Origin: Pohlia nutans
Lineage: Eukaryota > Streptophyta > Bryopsida > Bryales > Mniaceae
DNA: 64,000 nt
NCBI GenBank assembly: GCA_022496805.1
Contig: CM040091.1
Span: 18,404,336-18,468,335, forward strand
Reading direction: 5' to 3'
Position 1 is the first letter of the stretch; every line of letters begins with the position of its first letter. Below are positions 35,125 to 47,578 of the stretch, one piece after another. Both the position numbers and the translations under genes were made by a program. The notes below the pieces were generated by a model. The model worked only from the letters and a program-made list of their open reading frames with translations, ran no database searches and had not been told where the DNA came from.

Positions 35125-38100
35125 GTACGCTGTATTCTCATCCACCGTTGATTCCGCTTTCTGATCTGGGTTTAATGCTGCTAATGAATTTAGCACCTAC
35201 ATTAAGGGTGAAGCCGCGGTCTGTTTCAAGGCATATGAATAATTGCAGAAATGAGAGGACGAGAAGAAGATATGGACAACGTCCTGACGACATCGATGAC
35301 AGTAGAGTGAGGCGATTTTTGTTGCCAAAGCGGTTGCGATAATATGAACCTCTAGGGCTGTAAATCTGAAGAACTCACTTGTGCACGTAGTGACACCTGA
35401 GACACTTGTAAATGTTAGCCGCACAGTTTTGATTTGTAAGGACGGAGCGGTACTATGCACTGCAGGGAAGTCTTTGTACAGTGATGGAAAGAGCATACTA
35501 TGTCAGACATGTGAACGGCATTTTTGGGAATGTGTATCCTCATACCACAGTCTATGCGGTGTTCAAATGTACGTAGCTTATAGATGTGTGCATGGTATGT
35601 TGGTATGATCCTAATCCTCTTGTGATATACACTGTTCTGCACTGCCCAGGGTACAACAGAGTTCTGTCTGGATGTACGATATCATCAGAAAAAGGTAAGG
35701 TTTTGTGTTTGACTAAAGTAATGTTTTAAGTTGCCATGCGGTAGTATGGAGCACTTCTTGACTATGCAGAGTCGTGGGTTTCATACATGCAGTGAATAAT
35801 GTGGAGGAAGCTCACTAGAGAGATATCCAATACGGAGTCGTCATCTGAAAGCCAACATCGGCGTGGGCAATTGCAAACGCGCGGGCAACCTGAACCCTAA
35901 ACCCCCTAAACCGTCTTTAAAACACTTCTATTATTGTCTATGATATATGTTTTTGAAACATACTATGTAGACAATATTCATAAGGAACCCACATTTCTAC
36001 GTAGATGCAAAGCACGAGTTGATGTAGACCGTAGTCTTCTGTAATCCTAGAATACAGAATCGTAGTATATTTCAAGAACAGTGTTGGCAACGACATGTGA
36101 GTCAACACTGAGACGATCGTATAGAGGCAACCATATTGTAGCTAGACGCAGCTTCAGCGTTCATAGAGCTATCATAGACACTATCAGTCATATTCTTCAC
36201 ACAATTACTCAGATAATTTGGTTATTTCAGAGTCGCCAGACTTTATGTTCTATGTAAACAGCCTCTGCCATGATCCCACTGATGACCTTGCCCATACACA
36301 CTTTTATAAACCAGGGGCGGTCGGTGGTCAATTATAGGTGGGCTATTGATGTAAAATTTGTACAGAATTTGCACCCTCCTAGGGCTTTGAGGTATTTCCC
36401 ACGATCGTATAGGTAAATATAATTTCCATCATTAAGAAATGTTATAGACAAACTGTTAAGTCTTTTAGTGGAATATTTCTCAAAGTCCTGGAATGTCAAC
36501 ATACAAAATGAACAACTGTAAAGAATGGTATAAAGAATTAAATGTATAAACAATGGTATACAAAATGGTATAAAGGATCAAATGTACTACACGTTTTCTC
36601 CTACATCATTTAATAGAATTTTGAGCGTCACCTCCCCGGGGATCATGGCTAAAGTATTATCTGGCAAGATGTGGTTCTATAACATTCCGGCTATGGCGTA
36701 CGTTCCTTATATTCAGACGTCTGCCATATGAATTGATGGAGTCTGGAACTGTGTTATTGTATAATTCCTGTCACAAGACATGATCAGTTATGTATACATC
36801 AGTATGTCACAACATACCTGTTCGTGCTAGCGTCGAAAAGGTGGATCAAGAACAAAGTGGAGGCCGTGTAACTTTTACAAAGTTACAGATGACCCTTCAA
36901 CCACATGGCCATTGAAAGCCTCAAAACTTCTCTAAGTTACAATACAAAATTACATTGTGTTGAAAGGCTCTTCATGACAAGGCCTCCAAGTACAAGGAAG
37001 TCAAATATGTTGGGTAGATTTTATGGTTGGAATGGTTGGAGTACACTCCCACATTTTATACAAATCTTTGACATGGCAGTATATACGTGAGACTAGAATT
37101 GCCTCATGTGAAAAGCTTATAACACCATATTCGTTTAACCCGTACACAGCCACGCACCCAGATAATGGATGCATGCTGGTGAAACCCAGTTTTTCATGTT
37201 CCGGATGACTTGTGTTGCTAAAACCCGAAATTGCAAAAATGAATTTTATCAAGTTTATTTTGTACTTCAACTTTCATATCTTGTAAATATCGTAACTATG
37301 TTAAGTATTTTATTGCTTGTGGAAGCTTTTTAGGTCAACGTTCGGAGCTCAGTACACTACATATGATGTTCACCTTTTCAGTTTCTAAATCTTAGAGAAC
37401 AAATTGTAGGTCAAACTTCATTGGAATGGCGACGCAAGATTTGAAAAGAAAAACATTTGAAACCCTAAACATGTTTGGAAGGCTTCAATAATGTGATAAA
37501 AAGGCTCGAAAAAAAAAAAATTGTACAAATTCAAGACTAATTGGAAACATTCAATTCCATGGAAGTTAACATTGGAAAAATGTTTATCGATACATCTTAA
37601 AGGCTACATTCTGTACTTTGACAGTCATGGAAACCAGTGGTACGTTCATGGGTACATGCGGAATTTTCGTTATATTCGAAGTACATTCAGCTCTACAATT
37701 GGTGTAGAGTCAGTGCAGACTCCGATACAAATATTTGATTTTAGAGTCCCTATATGATGGAAATTCAGAATTAAATGCATATTGCGAGTTTGGTACATAA
37801 ACGGGTTACGTGCTCGACAGAATTTAGCTTTTCAACGGTTGCTGCCTCCTTCATCGTGACCACGCATACCACATAAATGGAGTGCAAACGAGTACTTGCC
37901 GGGAGGTCACGCATGACATCCATAAGGATGTATGAGCACTATGTTCTAATTGGGCTCTGTATAATGTGTGAATTGGTCATCTAATTGTCGGCATTGCAGA
38001 GGACGACCTCTATGGGGCCCGGTTCGAAGACTTCGTAGGTTGCCTAAACACTACATGGAAAGTTGTAATGTGCTAGGTTCATAAAGTTTCAGACGAAGTA

Positions 38101-39247
38101 TCCGCAAGAACTACGACTTGTTAACTCTGACAGAATGGACTCGAACAGAGGATTTGTCTTTCAAAAGGTCACTGCGGACATGCATACAAACAGTGCGCTG
38201 CAGTGTGTGTGCCCCCACTGGCCCACTGCTGACTACGGAAGTGCACCTCCAGAGTACAAACGTTCACGAGCATCGCAGAGTTATTGTGCATATGGACTGT
38301 CCTGATGTAGAACCCCGGAGCATTGTACCCATGATTTTCAGTTTCATTGTTCATTACAGGACCGTCATCTGTACAGGACATGCGACAAGCCCTATCGAAG
38401 GGCCATGGTTCATCGTTGACTGCACGGCCTTTGGATATATTGTAAGTTAGACGGTGCCACAAAAAGAGTTCGGTCATATTCTGTCAAAGTTCGTACAGAG
38501 TTCTTGAAATTTAAAACTGAATTGTGGGAAAATGGCCCAATGCATTGTGTGGTGCACGCACCTTTTCAGGTGGACTTCATGCAATATGCGGGGGTTCTTT
38601 ATACAGTTCTGTTATTGTAACCAAAACGGATAAAAAAAGTTGTCGATTATAATTTCTCTTCTTCTGTCCCTTGCACTTCTGGATTTCGGCACACATGTCT
38701 ACTCTTCGGTGTTACGGGTTCTCAGGCCTCCCAGTACCCTAAACCATATATCTTCATGGCTTCACGAATCTAGTGGCCCTTACACTGTTAGGTGTTTTAG
38801 ATACCCGGAACTGAATAACTAGTGCTTGCGAGTAGCATTTGCGGTGGGGCATGCTATGAGACGCATAGAAGACCACGTGCATATTCCACGCCCTCATATA
38901 CATCTGCAGAATGTATATTGCCAATCCATTCCCTGTACACCGTTCGTGGCTGGAAGTTTAAAAAAAAAAAAATTCATTGTATTAGAGACGTTGCGCCTTT
39001 CCACAGTCCATCGGGCTGAAACCAAGGTCCATTGGAATGGTTTTCTTCAACTATCGTGCACGAAACTTGACAATAGCTCCGTTGTGTGCATATGTTACTT
39101 CAAACGAGCTTCGGAACTCGTGGAATGGTAAATGGTGTAAGAATACTTCAAATATGTCATTTCGGAAGAATACCATGTATTCGACAAGGACGTTTGAAAG
39201 AGTCAAAGCCTTTGCAGAACTACCGTGGAAGCTCATAATAGAGCCTG
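35125..39247. other. Right subterminal region of the giant transposon
   Basis: No credible gene is seen. A short last exon of the cargo gene may lie at about 35194-35240. A plant telo-box-like pair (CCCTAAACCCCCTAAACC) occurs at about 35895. A TIR-core word in left-end orientation lies at 37126-37137. Frames at 38118-38450 and 38826-39282 overlap on both strands and show no domain. Confidence 0.45.
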
Positions 39248-39300
39248 AAATAGTCCCAAATCATCGGAATAGTCCCAACTAAACGAATATGACCTTACAG
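39248..39300 (-). repeat. Right TIR of the giant transposon with 4-bp target duplication
   Basis: The 49-bp repeat is 39248-39296, the exact reverse complement of 8792-8840. ACAG at 39297-39300 matches 8788-8791. The next inner base differs from the left end, which defines the repeat length. Confidence 0.92.
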
Positions 39301-41200
39301 GGAAAATAAAACTCAGGTGAAGGATATTCATTTGTTATTTTTGTGTTGTTACAAATCAAGGTGGTCAGCCTAAGTTTCTGTTTACTGGATTCACTGTTGT
39401 GAATCATCATGTGCATGGCATGGATCATGGTTATCACATTCATTGCATGATTGGACGGGTATGTGCATCTGCATTGCTGCAAGGGTGACTGAGTATATTA
39501 TGTATTCATGTGCGTGGTTGGTTGAGGGCAGGGAATGACAAAAGTGATTCTGAGAAGCAAGCTACTGCCTACTGGAGATGGTGGGTGCTTATGTGGCCTT
39601 GCAAATTGGTGTTCACAGCAAACAAAAGAGTGGTGAGGGACAATCTTGAGGGGAAGAGTCAGCATTTGGATCCAGTTCAGTGGCGCTTGCACAGTAGAGT
39701 ACCCTTATCAAATATTTGCATTGTAGGGTAGTCTCATTCTTCAAAATAATGGCAACAAACTGGGATCACCATGTGACGCATGTGTCTTATTTCTATTAGA
39801 CAAATTGACATTGCTGTGGCAACCATTGACTCAAGGGTAATGCCAGAACGTTATTTATTTTTCTCTTGCAGTTGCAAGAAGTGATGAATATTGAAAAGGT
39901 TGATTCTGGAATGCATGGTTTTGCTTGAGCTGTTCCTATACTTCCTTTTAACCCTTTAAGGACATACTAAGCCCGTGCGGCTTAGTTTCGAGGGAATACA
40001 AGAGAAAACTTTACATTTTCTCAACCAAAAAAATAAAGGGATTGGTGTTTCGGAAAGGTATCGAAAATGCGGGAGTAGATTCCCAACTTGTGCCTACTTT
40101 GATGAACTATGGAACTCATGGTGATTGAAAGAGTGCATCAAAAAAGTGAAGGATATTTCTGGGCAGCTAATTTTAAGCTAGCTGGCGTGAGCGGGGCATG
40201 TGTGGGCCTGTTTCAACATGAGACCGGGAGCGGCGCTTGGTCGGGCCCGACGGGCCACATTGGGCCATTTGCGGGGTTGGGCCACCAGATTGTAGAGGCA
40301 GCTCTATTTTTTGGGTGCCATTTTTGGATGGAGTTTGTCTGGTTTCAGATACATTCTCAACATGTAGAAAGTCTAGTACCCCCAGGAAGAACTGGTAGCT
40401 AAGTTAGTTACATGCGACCAGGATGGATCTGCAAATTTCTGATTCACATTCAAAATGAAAAAAATGAAAAATAGATGTTCATTTCCAGAGAAAAATTCCC
40501 CAACATAGCATACTGTTGTAAACAAAGCAATTGAGAACAACACTGATGTGCCTGATTGGTGCGTGGGAAACTCTGCTTTCTACTGATATTACTCTCCCAA
40601 GACCCTGGTTAACCCTTAACCCCTAAACGCCCCATGGGGATAGTTTATACGTTGTCGTATAATTGGGATTTGTTACCAACAAGAAACTCTAAATTAAGAT
40701 CTTAGTATTGCACTAGAACAGCATCAATCTAAATTTCAACTTCTCTTTTGAACTCAAACTCATTGAAGGTGTGGATTCATTCCAAATACAACCAAAATAC
40801 AACGTAGTCTATTGGCCGGAAAGGCATGTTCAGACGTTTAGGGATTAAGGTAAATATGGTAAGCAAAAATTCCTACCAATAGAGAATTAGAGTAGGAATG
40901 TCTCTTTCAATTTGTAGGTCCATGGACGCCATATCAAGCACATTACAATTTAAGGAAGGCACTCTGTGTTTTAAGAGTTCTTAATGAAAAAGTAGTCAAA
41001 AAGTTTGTAAGCAACTTGTACCCGACTATACATGAAGCATTGAAGCGCACACAAATGAATTTGCTCCAGTTTCACCATTGTTTCCATTACAAAGTGAACT
41101 CACACATTCTACCACCGACGCTTGATCGTCCATTGACAGAACTAGATCACTGACACATCTTGTACCGAAACACAACATACATGCCTGCAGCTTAAAATCA
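39301..41200. other. Intergenic DNA right of the giant transposon
   Basis: No credible gene is seen. Short frames at 39510-39731 and 40109-40402 have no domain. Host unit 2 begins near 41010, where text matches about 2560-2600 and 2920-3100. The original host sequence was probably continuous from 8791 to 39301 before insertion. Confidence 0.5.
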
Positions 41201-41201
41201 A

Positions 41202-41623
41202 TCAATGTCTTGGTCGGATTCGGCGCGTTCTCGCCACTCTCAAGCCATGCTTGATTCCGGCCTCCAGAATTTCGTCTTCAGAGTACTGGCTGGGCCGAAA
41301 GTTGGTTATAACATTCAATTTCTCCCAGTAAGTGTGGTTCTTATAGATGAACAGCAACGCCAGGTCGTAAGCTCTTGCAGCTTCATCCTCGCTTGCAAAT
41401 GTCCCGAGCTCATACGTAATCTTCTCCTCCACTGGCTCCTTGTAAGTGTGTGAAATTCTGGCTTCATAGACCACCTCCTGCCTCTCGGTGAGGTAGCTGT
41501 CGTCCACAGTCTGGGGTTTATGTGAAAAAGCAGATCATTTAGTCCCGGCATTGAAAATGAAAACGGACAAGAACAGAATAATTCCGTCAGGTACACGTGG
41601 TTTCGACCTCTAGCAACGGCATT

Positions 41624-41683
<60 letters not shown>

Positions 41684-41797
41684 TACACATGCACGTACCT
41701 CTCCCATGGTAGCTTGGGTTGAGTTTTGGGGACCAATGTCCGTCCCGTGACGTCCAGACTGCTCCGTCGGAGTCTGCATCTTGCTGGGACCGGCCAT
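41202..41797 (-). CDS. Truncated AP2-like paralogue (copy 2) lacking the first AP2-type domain
   Basis: Exon 1 is 41797-41699 (33 codons, start MAGPSKMQTP), with donor GAG|GTACGTGC as in copy 1. Exon 2 is 41510-41202 (CCCCAG|ACTGTG, phase 0), for 135 residues in total. Copy 1 has the repeated GRSKPP segment, the basic linker and the first AP2-like domain between TVEGG and SYLTER. Here they are missing and TVDD runs straight into SYLTERQEVVYEARISH. The second AP2-like domain is complete (YELGTFASEDEAARAYDLALL). The C-terminus differs, ending VARTRRIRPRH. The reading frame is intact, so a shortened protein is possible. The intron contains a TA microsatellite. It may be a functional short form or an early pseudogene. 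Confidence 0.6.
41629..41682. repeat. TA dinucleotide microsatellite in the intron of AP2-like copy 2
   Basis: A run of about 26 TA units. The equivalent intron position in copy 1 (about 3995-4005) has only a few, so the run expanded after duplication. Open frames reading poly-YI through it are artefacts. Confidence 0.9.
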
Positions 41798-43160
41798 TTT
41801 TTTTCTGCAGTGCACTCACGAATCAGTATGCAATGTTCACATGATCAGGAAAAGGAGAATAATGTTAACTAATTCAGAGTGATGGGAATCCCAGTTTGGG
41901 GTTTCGTCGACCATGGATGATAAAGCAAGTCGGACATGTCTGTATAAGTTGGATTAAACAAAACCCTGGCGGGAACCTCCCGCGTATTATCCCTGTAGAA
42001 TGTAGCCACGGAGTACATTTGCGCGCGGAGGTGAGGTTCCCGATACTACATGTCTCCCCAAAACCCTGATTTATAAATTCTAAGGCCTGGGGTAGAAATG
42101 AGCAGTCAAGAATCTGCATGCGATGTTCACACGATTAGGGAAAGGAGAATCATGTTAACAAAGTCAGAGTGACGGTAATCCCAGTTTGGAGAACTTTAGT
42201 TTCGGCGACGGTGGACAAAAAGCAAGTCGAATAAGTCAGTGATGGATTAAAAAGAACCCCGATAATTTGCAAATTCTATGTCCTGGGGTAATGAGCATCG
42301 CACGATTGAGCGAGCGAGTACAGGACATTCGATCAATTAAAACGACAGAACAGAGAGAACAACGATCAGTTTGAAATAAGAAGAATAATGGACTACGAGC
42401 ATGACTGTTGACAACAAAACTGCAATTCAGATTACTTTACGAGTTCCTACGATAATACCTTGTGTTGATATAATTTTTCGAAGTCCAAACGAGATCGATC
42501 ATTTCAATCTACCGGTGTAAGTGAGATAAATGTAAGCACGAAGAAAAAGTAAAAGCAATGTACATAGCTAGTCGATCAAGCTGAATCCATGAGCTACAAT
42601 ACGGAAACAGAGCAATGCAAAACAATTACCATGATCTACATGCATGGCACGGAATTTCATCATTTGAAAGAATTCTCTCTGTCTCGATTGGCCATCAGGT
42701 ACGTACCGGTGCAGATGGGTGATGCGTGCAACCAATGCAAGATTGCAAGAAGACGATGCGAAAAGCAAAACTCAGAAGGGACTGTTTAGGGTACTCACCT
42801 CGCAACACAACACCAACTCGCAGCAAACGTGAAATGGACTCTGAAGGTGGCCTACCGGAGAGCTGAAGGCGGCTGGGCAAAGAGCAATGTGATTTATGTC
42901 GCAGGATTTGGAGGCTTTAAACTACAGACTTGAAGTTTCGTCAAACCTCGAGGGGGAAGTAACTTCGAGGGGTAGTAACCTCGACTGAGGGGCGGAGTAG
43001 TTCTGTTTCATTGGTCCTGTGTCTCGTCAGCATGCATGGAATAAAAGGTGAATCGAAGACGTGAACACTTTATTCATGTTGGTCTCGATAGAGGATCGGA
43101 GTTTTTTTTATTCTACTTTGAGTTTTCCCTGTACTGGTCTAGAAATTAGTTTATTCTACT
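41798..43160. repeat. Upstream block of the AP2-like gene, copy 2
   Basis: Closely similar to 4129-5550 across its length, with small indels. The CCTCGAGG tandem repeat is partly eroded at about 42946-42986. It presumably contains the promoter of copy 2. No separate gene is supported. An imperfect duplication of ATTCTACTTTGAG with CTGTACTGGTCTAGAAATTAG follows at about 43108-43200. Confidence 0.6.
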
Positions 43161-43449
43161 TTGAGCTTTTCCTGTAGTGGTCTAGAAATTAGTTTATTTC
43201 CATGTACTCGTTTAGAATCGCTCTGTCATTAGTGGTTTTAATGATTCACCAAGGACTTTTCTAAATGATAAAAAACACTTTTTGGGTATAAATTTGGGGA
43301 TAATTGAATGAAAATGATGGTCATGTGAATGAAAATTGAAAAAAATACACTACAAAATTTTTCTTTGAATGAAAATCATGACTTTCTTGTCTGTAGCTAC
43401 TCTCCAAAGGACTCTCCAAAGCAACCAAAAGCAAGGGGGTTTGGTACGT

Positions 43450-44940
43450 TTTTTGGAGAATGGACGCTTTGGAAAATCTTAATATCAAGGTAAGATATTG
43501 AGGATTATTTGGTTAGAAAGGATGAATGTATTATGACTTTTACATTTATGATTCCTTGCAAGTGTTTTCGTTGAAAAGGGATGAATGCAATTATGGTTTT
43601 TGCACTTGTGTGCTTTGTTTGAAGCTTAAAAGGAATGAACACAATTATGACTTTTGAATCCATATTTTTTGGTTGGAAGGAATGAACATAGTTATGGCTT
43701 TTGGACCCATGTGTTTTGGTTAAAAGGGATGAACACCCCGGGGAAGTCACCATCAAGAATTTAGATTACTATGAGAGAACAAATATAGGGTGTCGTTTAT
43801 TCATTTTAGATAAAAATTATAAATTTATAGAAGTAATATAGGCTGTTTTAAAACCAATTTTGGAATATTCCTACAATATTCCTAGAATACATGTGGAATA
43901 TACCCTAAATATACTATAAATAGTAGAATATTCCAATAATTTCAGACCCCATTAAACACCCTTTGTACGCTCATATGTACTCAAAATTTACACTAAGTGA
44001 CTTCCCAGAGATGAACACTTATGACTATGTGCTTTGGTTAGAAAGATTGAGTTTTTTTGTGCTTTCTTAGAAATAATGACTTTTTAAATGTGTGCTTAGG
44101 TTGAAATGAATGAACACAATTATGATTTTCAAATCTATATCGTGATTGAAAACGATGAATGACATTATCGCTTTGGAGTTTGGACCCACCCACTAGTTGA
44201 AACAAAATAACATGCACAAAACATGAATATGATCTTTCACCACCTTTGAGCTTCATGATTTTTTTATAAGCCTTTTATAAAATCTAACCGCTTATTTTTT
44301 ACATTTAATTTAATTTTTAAATCCATTTATAATGACATTCAGTAGCCTTCCTTTGTGCCCACTGCCTTTCCTTCATGTACTCTGCTCATCACGTTGAGCT
44401 TCTACCTGTCTACTCAGCTATTGTTGGGTGTGGAATATTCCACAATATTTAGTGGAGAGGCAAAGCAAAGACAATGCATGCTACCAAGAGCAGCTTCACA
44501 CTATGGCCATCTAAGTCGAGAGGCCGTGGGATTGAGTAGCTAAACTTTGTTGAGAATCTAAAGAAATGGGTTTAAAATAGGAACTAAAATATTGTCTTTA
44601 TATTTTATAAAAAGAAATCGACGGCCTCTTGACCATAGTTTGGGTTTCCATTCTCGTTTGACCCAAAATTTCTTTTGAGAGGCCGTCACCTTGGTCAAAA
44701 AGTGTGGGGCCATGTAGGCATTTTGGAAGGCAACGGCCTTAAGTTTGAACTTTGGCCTCTAATGTGAAGGGTTGAGAGGCTGAATTCTTGATTTCCTGCA
44801 ATCCAATTGATGGAAAGGCCTCTTGACCTTCGACCATAGTGTGAAGCAGCCCGAAATTTTATGCAAGTGGGAGATTCAAATCTAGAGAGAGGCATTTCAA
44901 TCAAAGGCCGAACCCAAAGTAGAAGTTTCACCCACTATTT
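43450..44940. repeat. Block B of tandem unit 2
   Basis: It corresponds to parts of 5913-8230 and 58130-60040. The 55-60 bp degenerate units (GGTTAGAAAGGATGAA, TTATGACTTTTG) occur at about 43507-43740 and 44010-44170. It is interrupted by the PIF-type MITE at 44488-44852. No gene is supported. Confidence 0.55.
44488..44852. mobile_element. PIF/Harbinger-type MITE, copy 3 (decayed target site)
   Basis: About 365 bp, same family and orientation as 5558-5909 (CAGCTTCACACTATGGCCAT at the left, ACCATAGTGTGAAGCAGCCC at the right). The related blocks at about 8130 and 59955 are empty sites that read CTAAATGTTATGCA(A/G)G. Here the flanks are CAA and GAA, a mutated TAA target. The empty-site comparison fixes the insertion point. 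Confidence 0.8.
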
Positions 44941-47330
44941 TTTTATTTATTTTAAAAAGTTCTCTCATGGTACATGCTAAAATGATGCATTTATGAAGTT
45001 CGTGAATTTTACTGTTTATTCCACACTTCATCCATAGTCCCCATTTCCAAGGGTTCAAGGGTTCAATTTTTCAAGTCTTGTACCTCAAACGAGCATTGTA
45101 CATGAAATATTATTCTCAGTCATTATATATACTCGTACATAGTAATACAAGGATTGAAAAGGAGTTTGATATGTACATATATAAAGGAATAAAACACCAA
45201 ATTTAAATAATAAGGAAGCTCCAAATACAAAAAGATACAGAAGCCAAGTTTTGATAGGTTGAATTTTGCCTTTGAAACACCAAATAATAAATGTTTTGGT
45301 TTTGGTCAATATTATTGGAATGTCAATATTTAAGTTTTAAAATGAGAATGTTTCAACTTCCTGATTTGGCATGTACTAGATTGGCATGGTCCGTGTACCA
45401 TCATATTTAAAATGAGAACATTTCAAAAAAAATTACAATTATCTTTACGAGTTTTTAATGCCAATGATACACATTTTCTACACTAGTAAAATGAGAATTA
45501 AACAAGAAGTATTAAACTTGCCTCAATGTGTTCACCTGATTATAAGTAATTACATTTAATGGAACCCCCAATGGAACCTCTAGACTTCACTTTGTAAGCA
45601 CTAAAGCTAATTCATTGAATTCTTGGTAATTTTTTATGTTTTGTATTTTCTTAGGATTAACATGTGCACCCTCCTTATAATTTATCAAAGTTGACTCTCT
45701 TTGAGAAGAGATGGGCTTTGGGTGCAAGGAGAATCAAAATAATGTGCTAATGTGAGTTGAAAAAAAAAAATGTAAAACTGTGTCTTTTTCCATGACAATA
45801 CAAAATAGGTGTAATTCGTTGAATAAGATTTGGTGATGGACTGAGAACCATGGGGATGCTTGTGGAGCAGTAAGTTCGTGGTATGTGAAGGAGTTTTTGA
45901 GGGCCAATGGGAGGGAGGTTGGGCATAAGGTTCTTGGGCATCAGTGATAATCATCTCCAAATTTAAAGCATTTGTCAGGGGATCGGAGAATCATAGTCTA
46001 GATTTTTTTTTACTTCAACTCGTTCAATCAAAGAAGGTTGAAGAGTTTAATTATTTTATTAGCAGTTTCTTTGCAATACTCCTACAATATGAAGGATGTG
46101 TTCTAATAAGGAATTAAGAACATTATAGGAGAAGGCTAAAGGTCATAGTTGAGTGTGGTTTAAGTTTGGAGCAATCCTAGGCAAGTTCTATGAGGTGTAT
46201 TGACGTGAAGGGAGAGTGACATTAGAGAAAGTCTGAACTCTGATCAAAGGCCCTTTGAGAAGGTGGGACAAGGGAGTTTCACAGAATTAATTCCCCAATG
46301 AAATGATGTGGGATATTCCACATCAAACCAATAGCTATGGAGGCAGGTGGCAATAAGCAAGAGCAAGCAACCATGGTGCACAGTAATCGAAAGCACCTTC
46401 AATCACAATTCAACATTGTTTTTTCATTGTTTATTTGATTGATTCTCAACTCAACAGTGTTTTATCATTCATTGTTTATTTGATTCAATAGTTATGGCTA
46501 TCGGCGTGCTCATCCCGTTGCAAATGAGGCAGAAAGGATGTGTCATGGCCGAGGTAGGCGTGACTAACTAAAGTTAGGCATTCAGTTGCAAAACAGAACT
46601 AGATTGAGGCACTAATTGCCCAGGGACATTGACTAAGAACAACAACCCATTTTTTACACCTAAATTAGCAACCAAATTGTAGCACTTGGTATCTGTCGCT
46701 TGAGAGACTGCCTTTTGGTTTCATCCACCTTTATAAACAGAGTTACCAGTGATTTCTAATTGAATAATAAAACTATTGAATCAAATAAACAATGAATGAC
46801 ATTCAGTAGCCTTCAACTGCAAGTCCGAAACTAGTGAGCAGATGCTCCAAATGACTACTGTATGAGTTGGTGGAGGCGCTAATGGTTGATGGCTGGAAAT
46901 AGTACCTCTAAGTCATGAGACGTGTTAGGATCACGACAAGGTCCTGTGAGCAAGTCTGTGTAGCAAGGAACAGAGCGCATGAATTTGAAGGGAGTGGCCT
47001 GAATTTTTCTTAGATTCTCTAGGACACAGATTTTCCAATTCCTGATGATATTAACTCAAATTCTACCTATCACATTTCAAGCAGGGAAACTAGCTGTCTT
47101 GACTCTTGATATAGATCAAATCAAAACTCCCTGTTTACTGGATTGATTCAACAGCCACTGGTGTCCTACGATACTAGGGGCGTTTACACAAGGGGAAGCA
47201 GAAGTTAAAGCAGGGCAATTTCTTTCTATTATGTACAAGCGTCCTATTCTTGAGCCATGCATGTTCATATGATGAAGCAACCCGACTGATGTAAGGTCCC
47301 GATTTTGTAACATCCGCACTGGACCCTTAA
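44941..47330. repeat. Block C of tandem unit 2
   Basis: No gene is supported. It is closely related in order to about 60060-62330 (for example GCTATCGGCGTGCTCATCCC at about 46499 and about 62057, and GCCGAGGTAGGCGTGACTAA in both). Part at 46310-46390 also matches 2676-2790, tying the end of one unit to the start of another. Confidence 0.55.
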
Positions 47331-47390
47331 CATTAAATCCATTGGATCAAGATGTAAACAATGTTAGGTCTACGCACAACTGTTACTAAC

Positions 47391-47578
47391 CGTATGTCAA
47401 ACGTGACTCTCTGATTCTCGTCAAGGGTCACCTGAGCGTCGTTTTCGGAGAAGTGAACAAAAACACCGGCATTGCCTGAATCTTGAGCGATGAAACCAAA
47501 TCCCTCTTCCCCATTGAACCATTGAGCCTGGCTCAAACGGCGCCAAGTCTGGCCTGCCAATTTGAGGCACGGCACCAC
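47391..47578 (-). pseudogene. Cold-shock-domain fragment
   Basis: The translation has the nucleic-acid-binding motifs of a cold-shock domain: WFNGEEGFGFIAQD (RNP1-like) and VFVHFSEND (RNP2-like), followed by TLDENQRVTFDI. The usual start (GTVKWFN) is degraded to SQAQWFNG and there is no ATG. After DIR the frame runs to a stop past a possible donor (ATACG|GTTAGT). No glycine-rich tail or zinc knuckles of plant cold-shock proteins are seen nearby. The wording LDENQRV is closer to bacterial CspA-type proteins. It is either one exon of an unrecognised gene or a relic. Cold-shock proteins bind single-stranded RNA and DNA. Confidence 0.6.

Larger units (their letters stand above)
8792..39296. mobile_element. 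Giant 30.5-kb terminal-inverted-repeat DNA transposon
   Basis: The left end at 8792 begins AAGGTCATATTCGTTTAGTT, and the right end at 39296 reads the same inward on the minus strand. The two ends are identical for 49 bp (8792-8840 and 39248-39296), then diverge. ACAG lies immediately outside both ends (8788-8791 and 39297-39300), a 4-bp target duplication. The interior holds a leftward DDE-type transposase gene (10600-13689), an AT-rich core, and a rightward cargo region (29647-35124). About 15 copies of one palindromic hairpin occur inside and none were seen outside. A 4-bp duplication with a transposase of this kind recalls Sola-type elements, but that assignment is from memory. At 30 kb it is exceptionally long for a plant TIR element. 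Identical ends suggest recent movement. Confidence 0.88.

Noticed and set aside
35893..35912. Telomere-like CCCTAAA repeats
   Set aside because: Only two imperfect units; at most a telo-box-like element, not a telomere remnant.
41628..41819. Frame encoding a poly-YI stretch
   Set aside because: It reads through the TA microsatellite in the intron of AP2-like copy 2.
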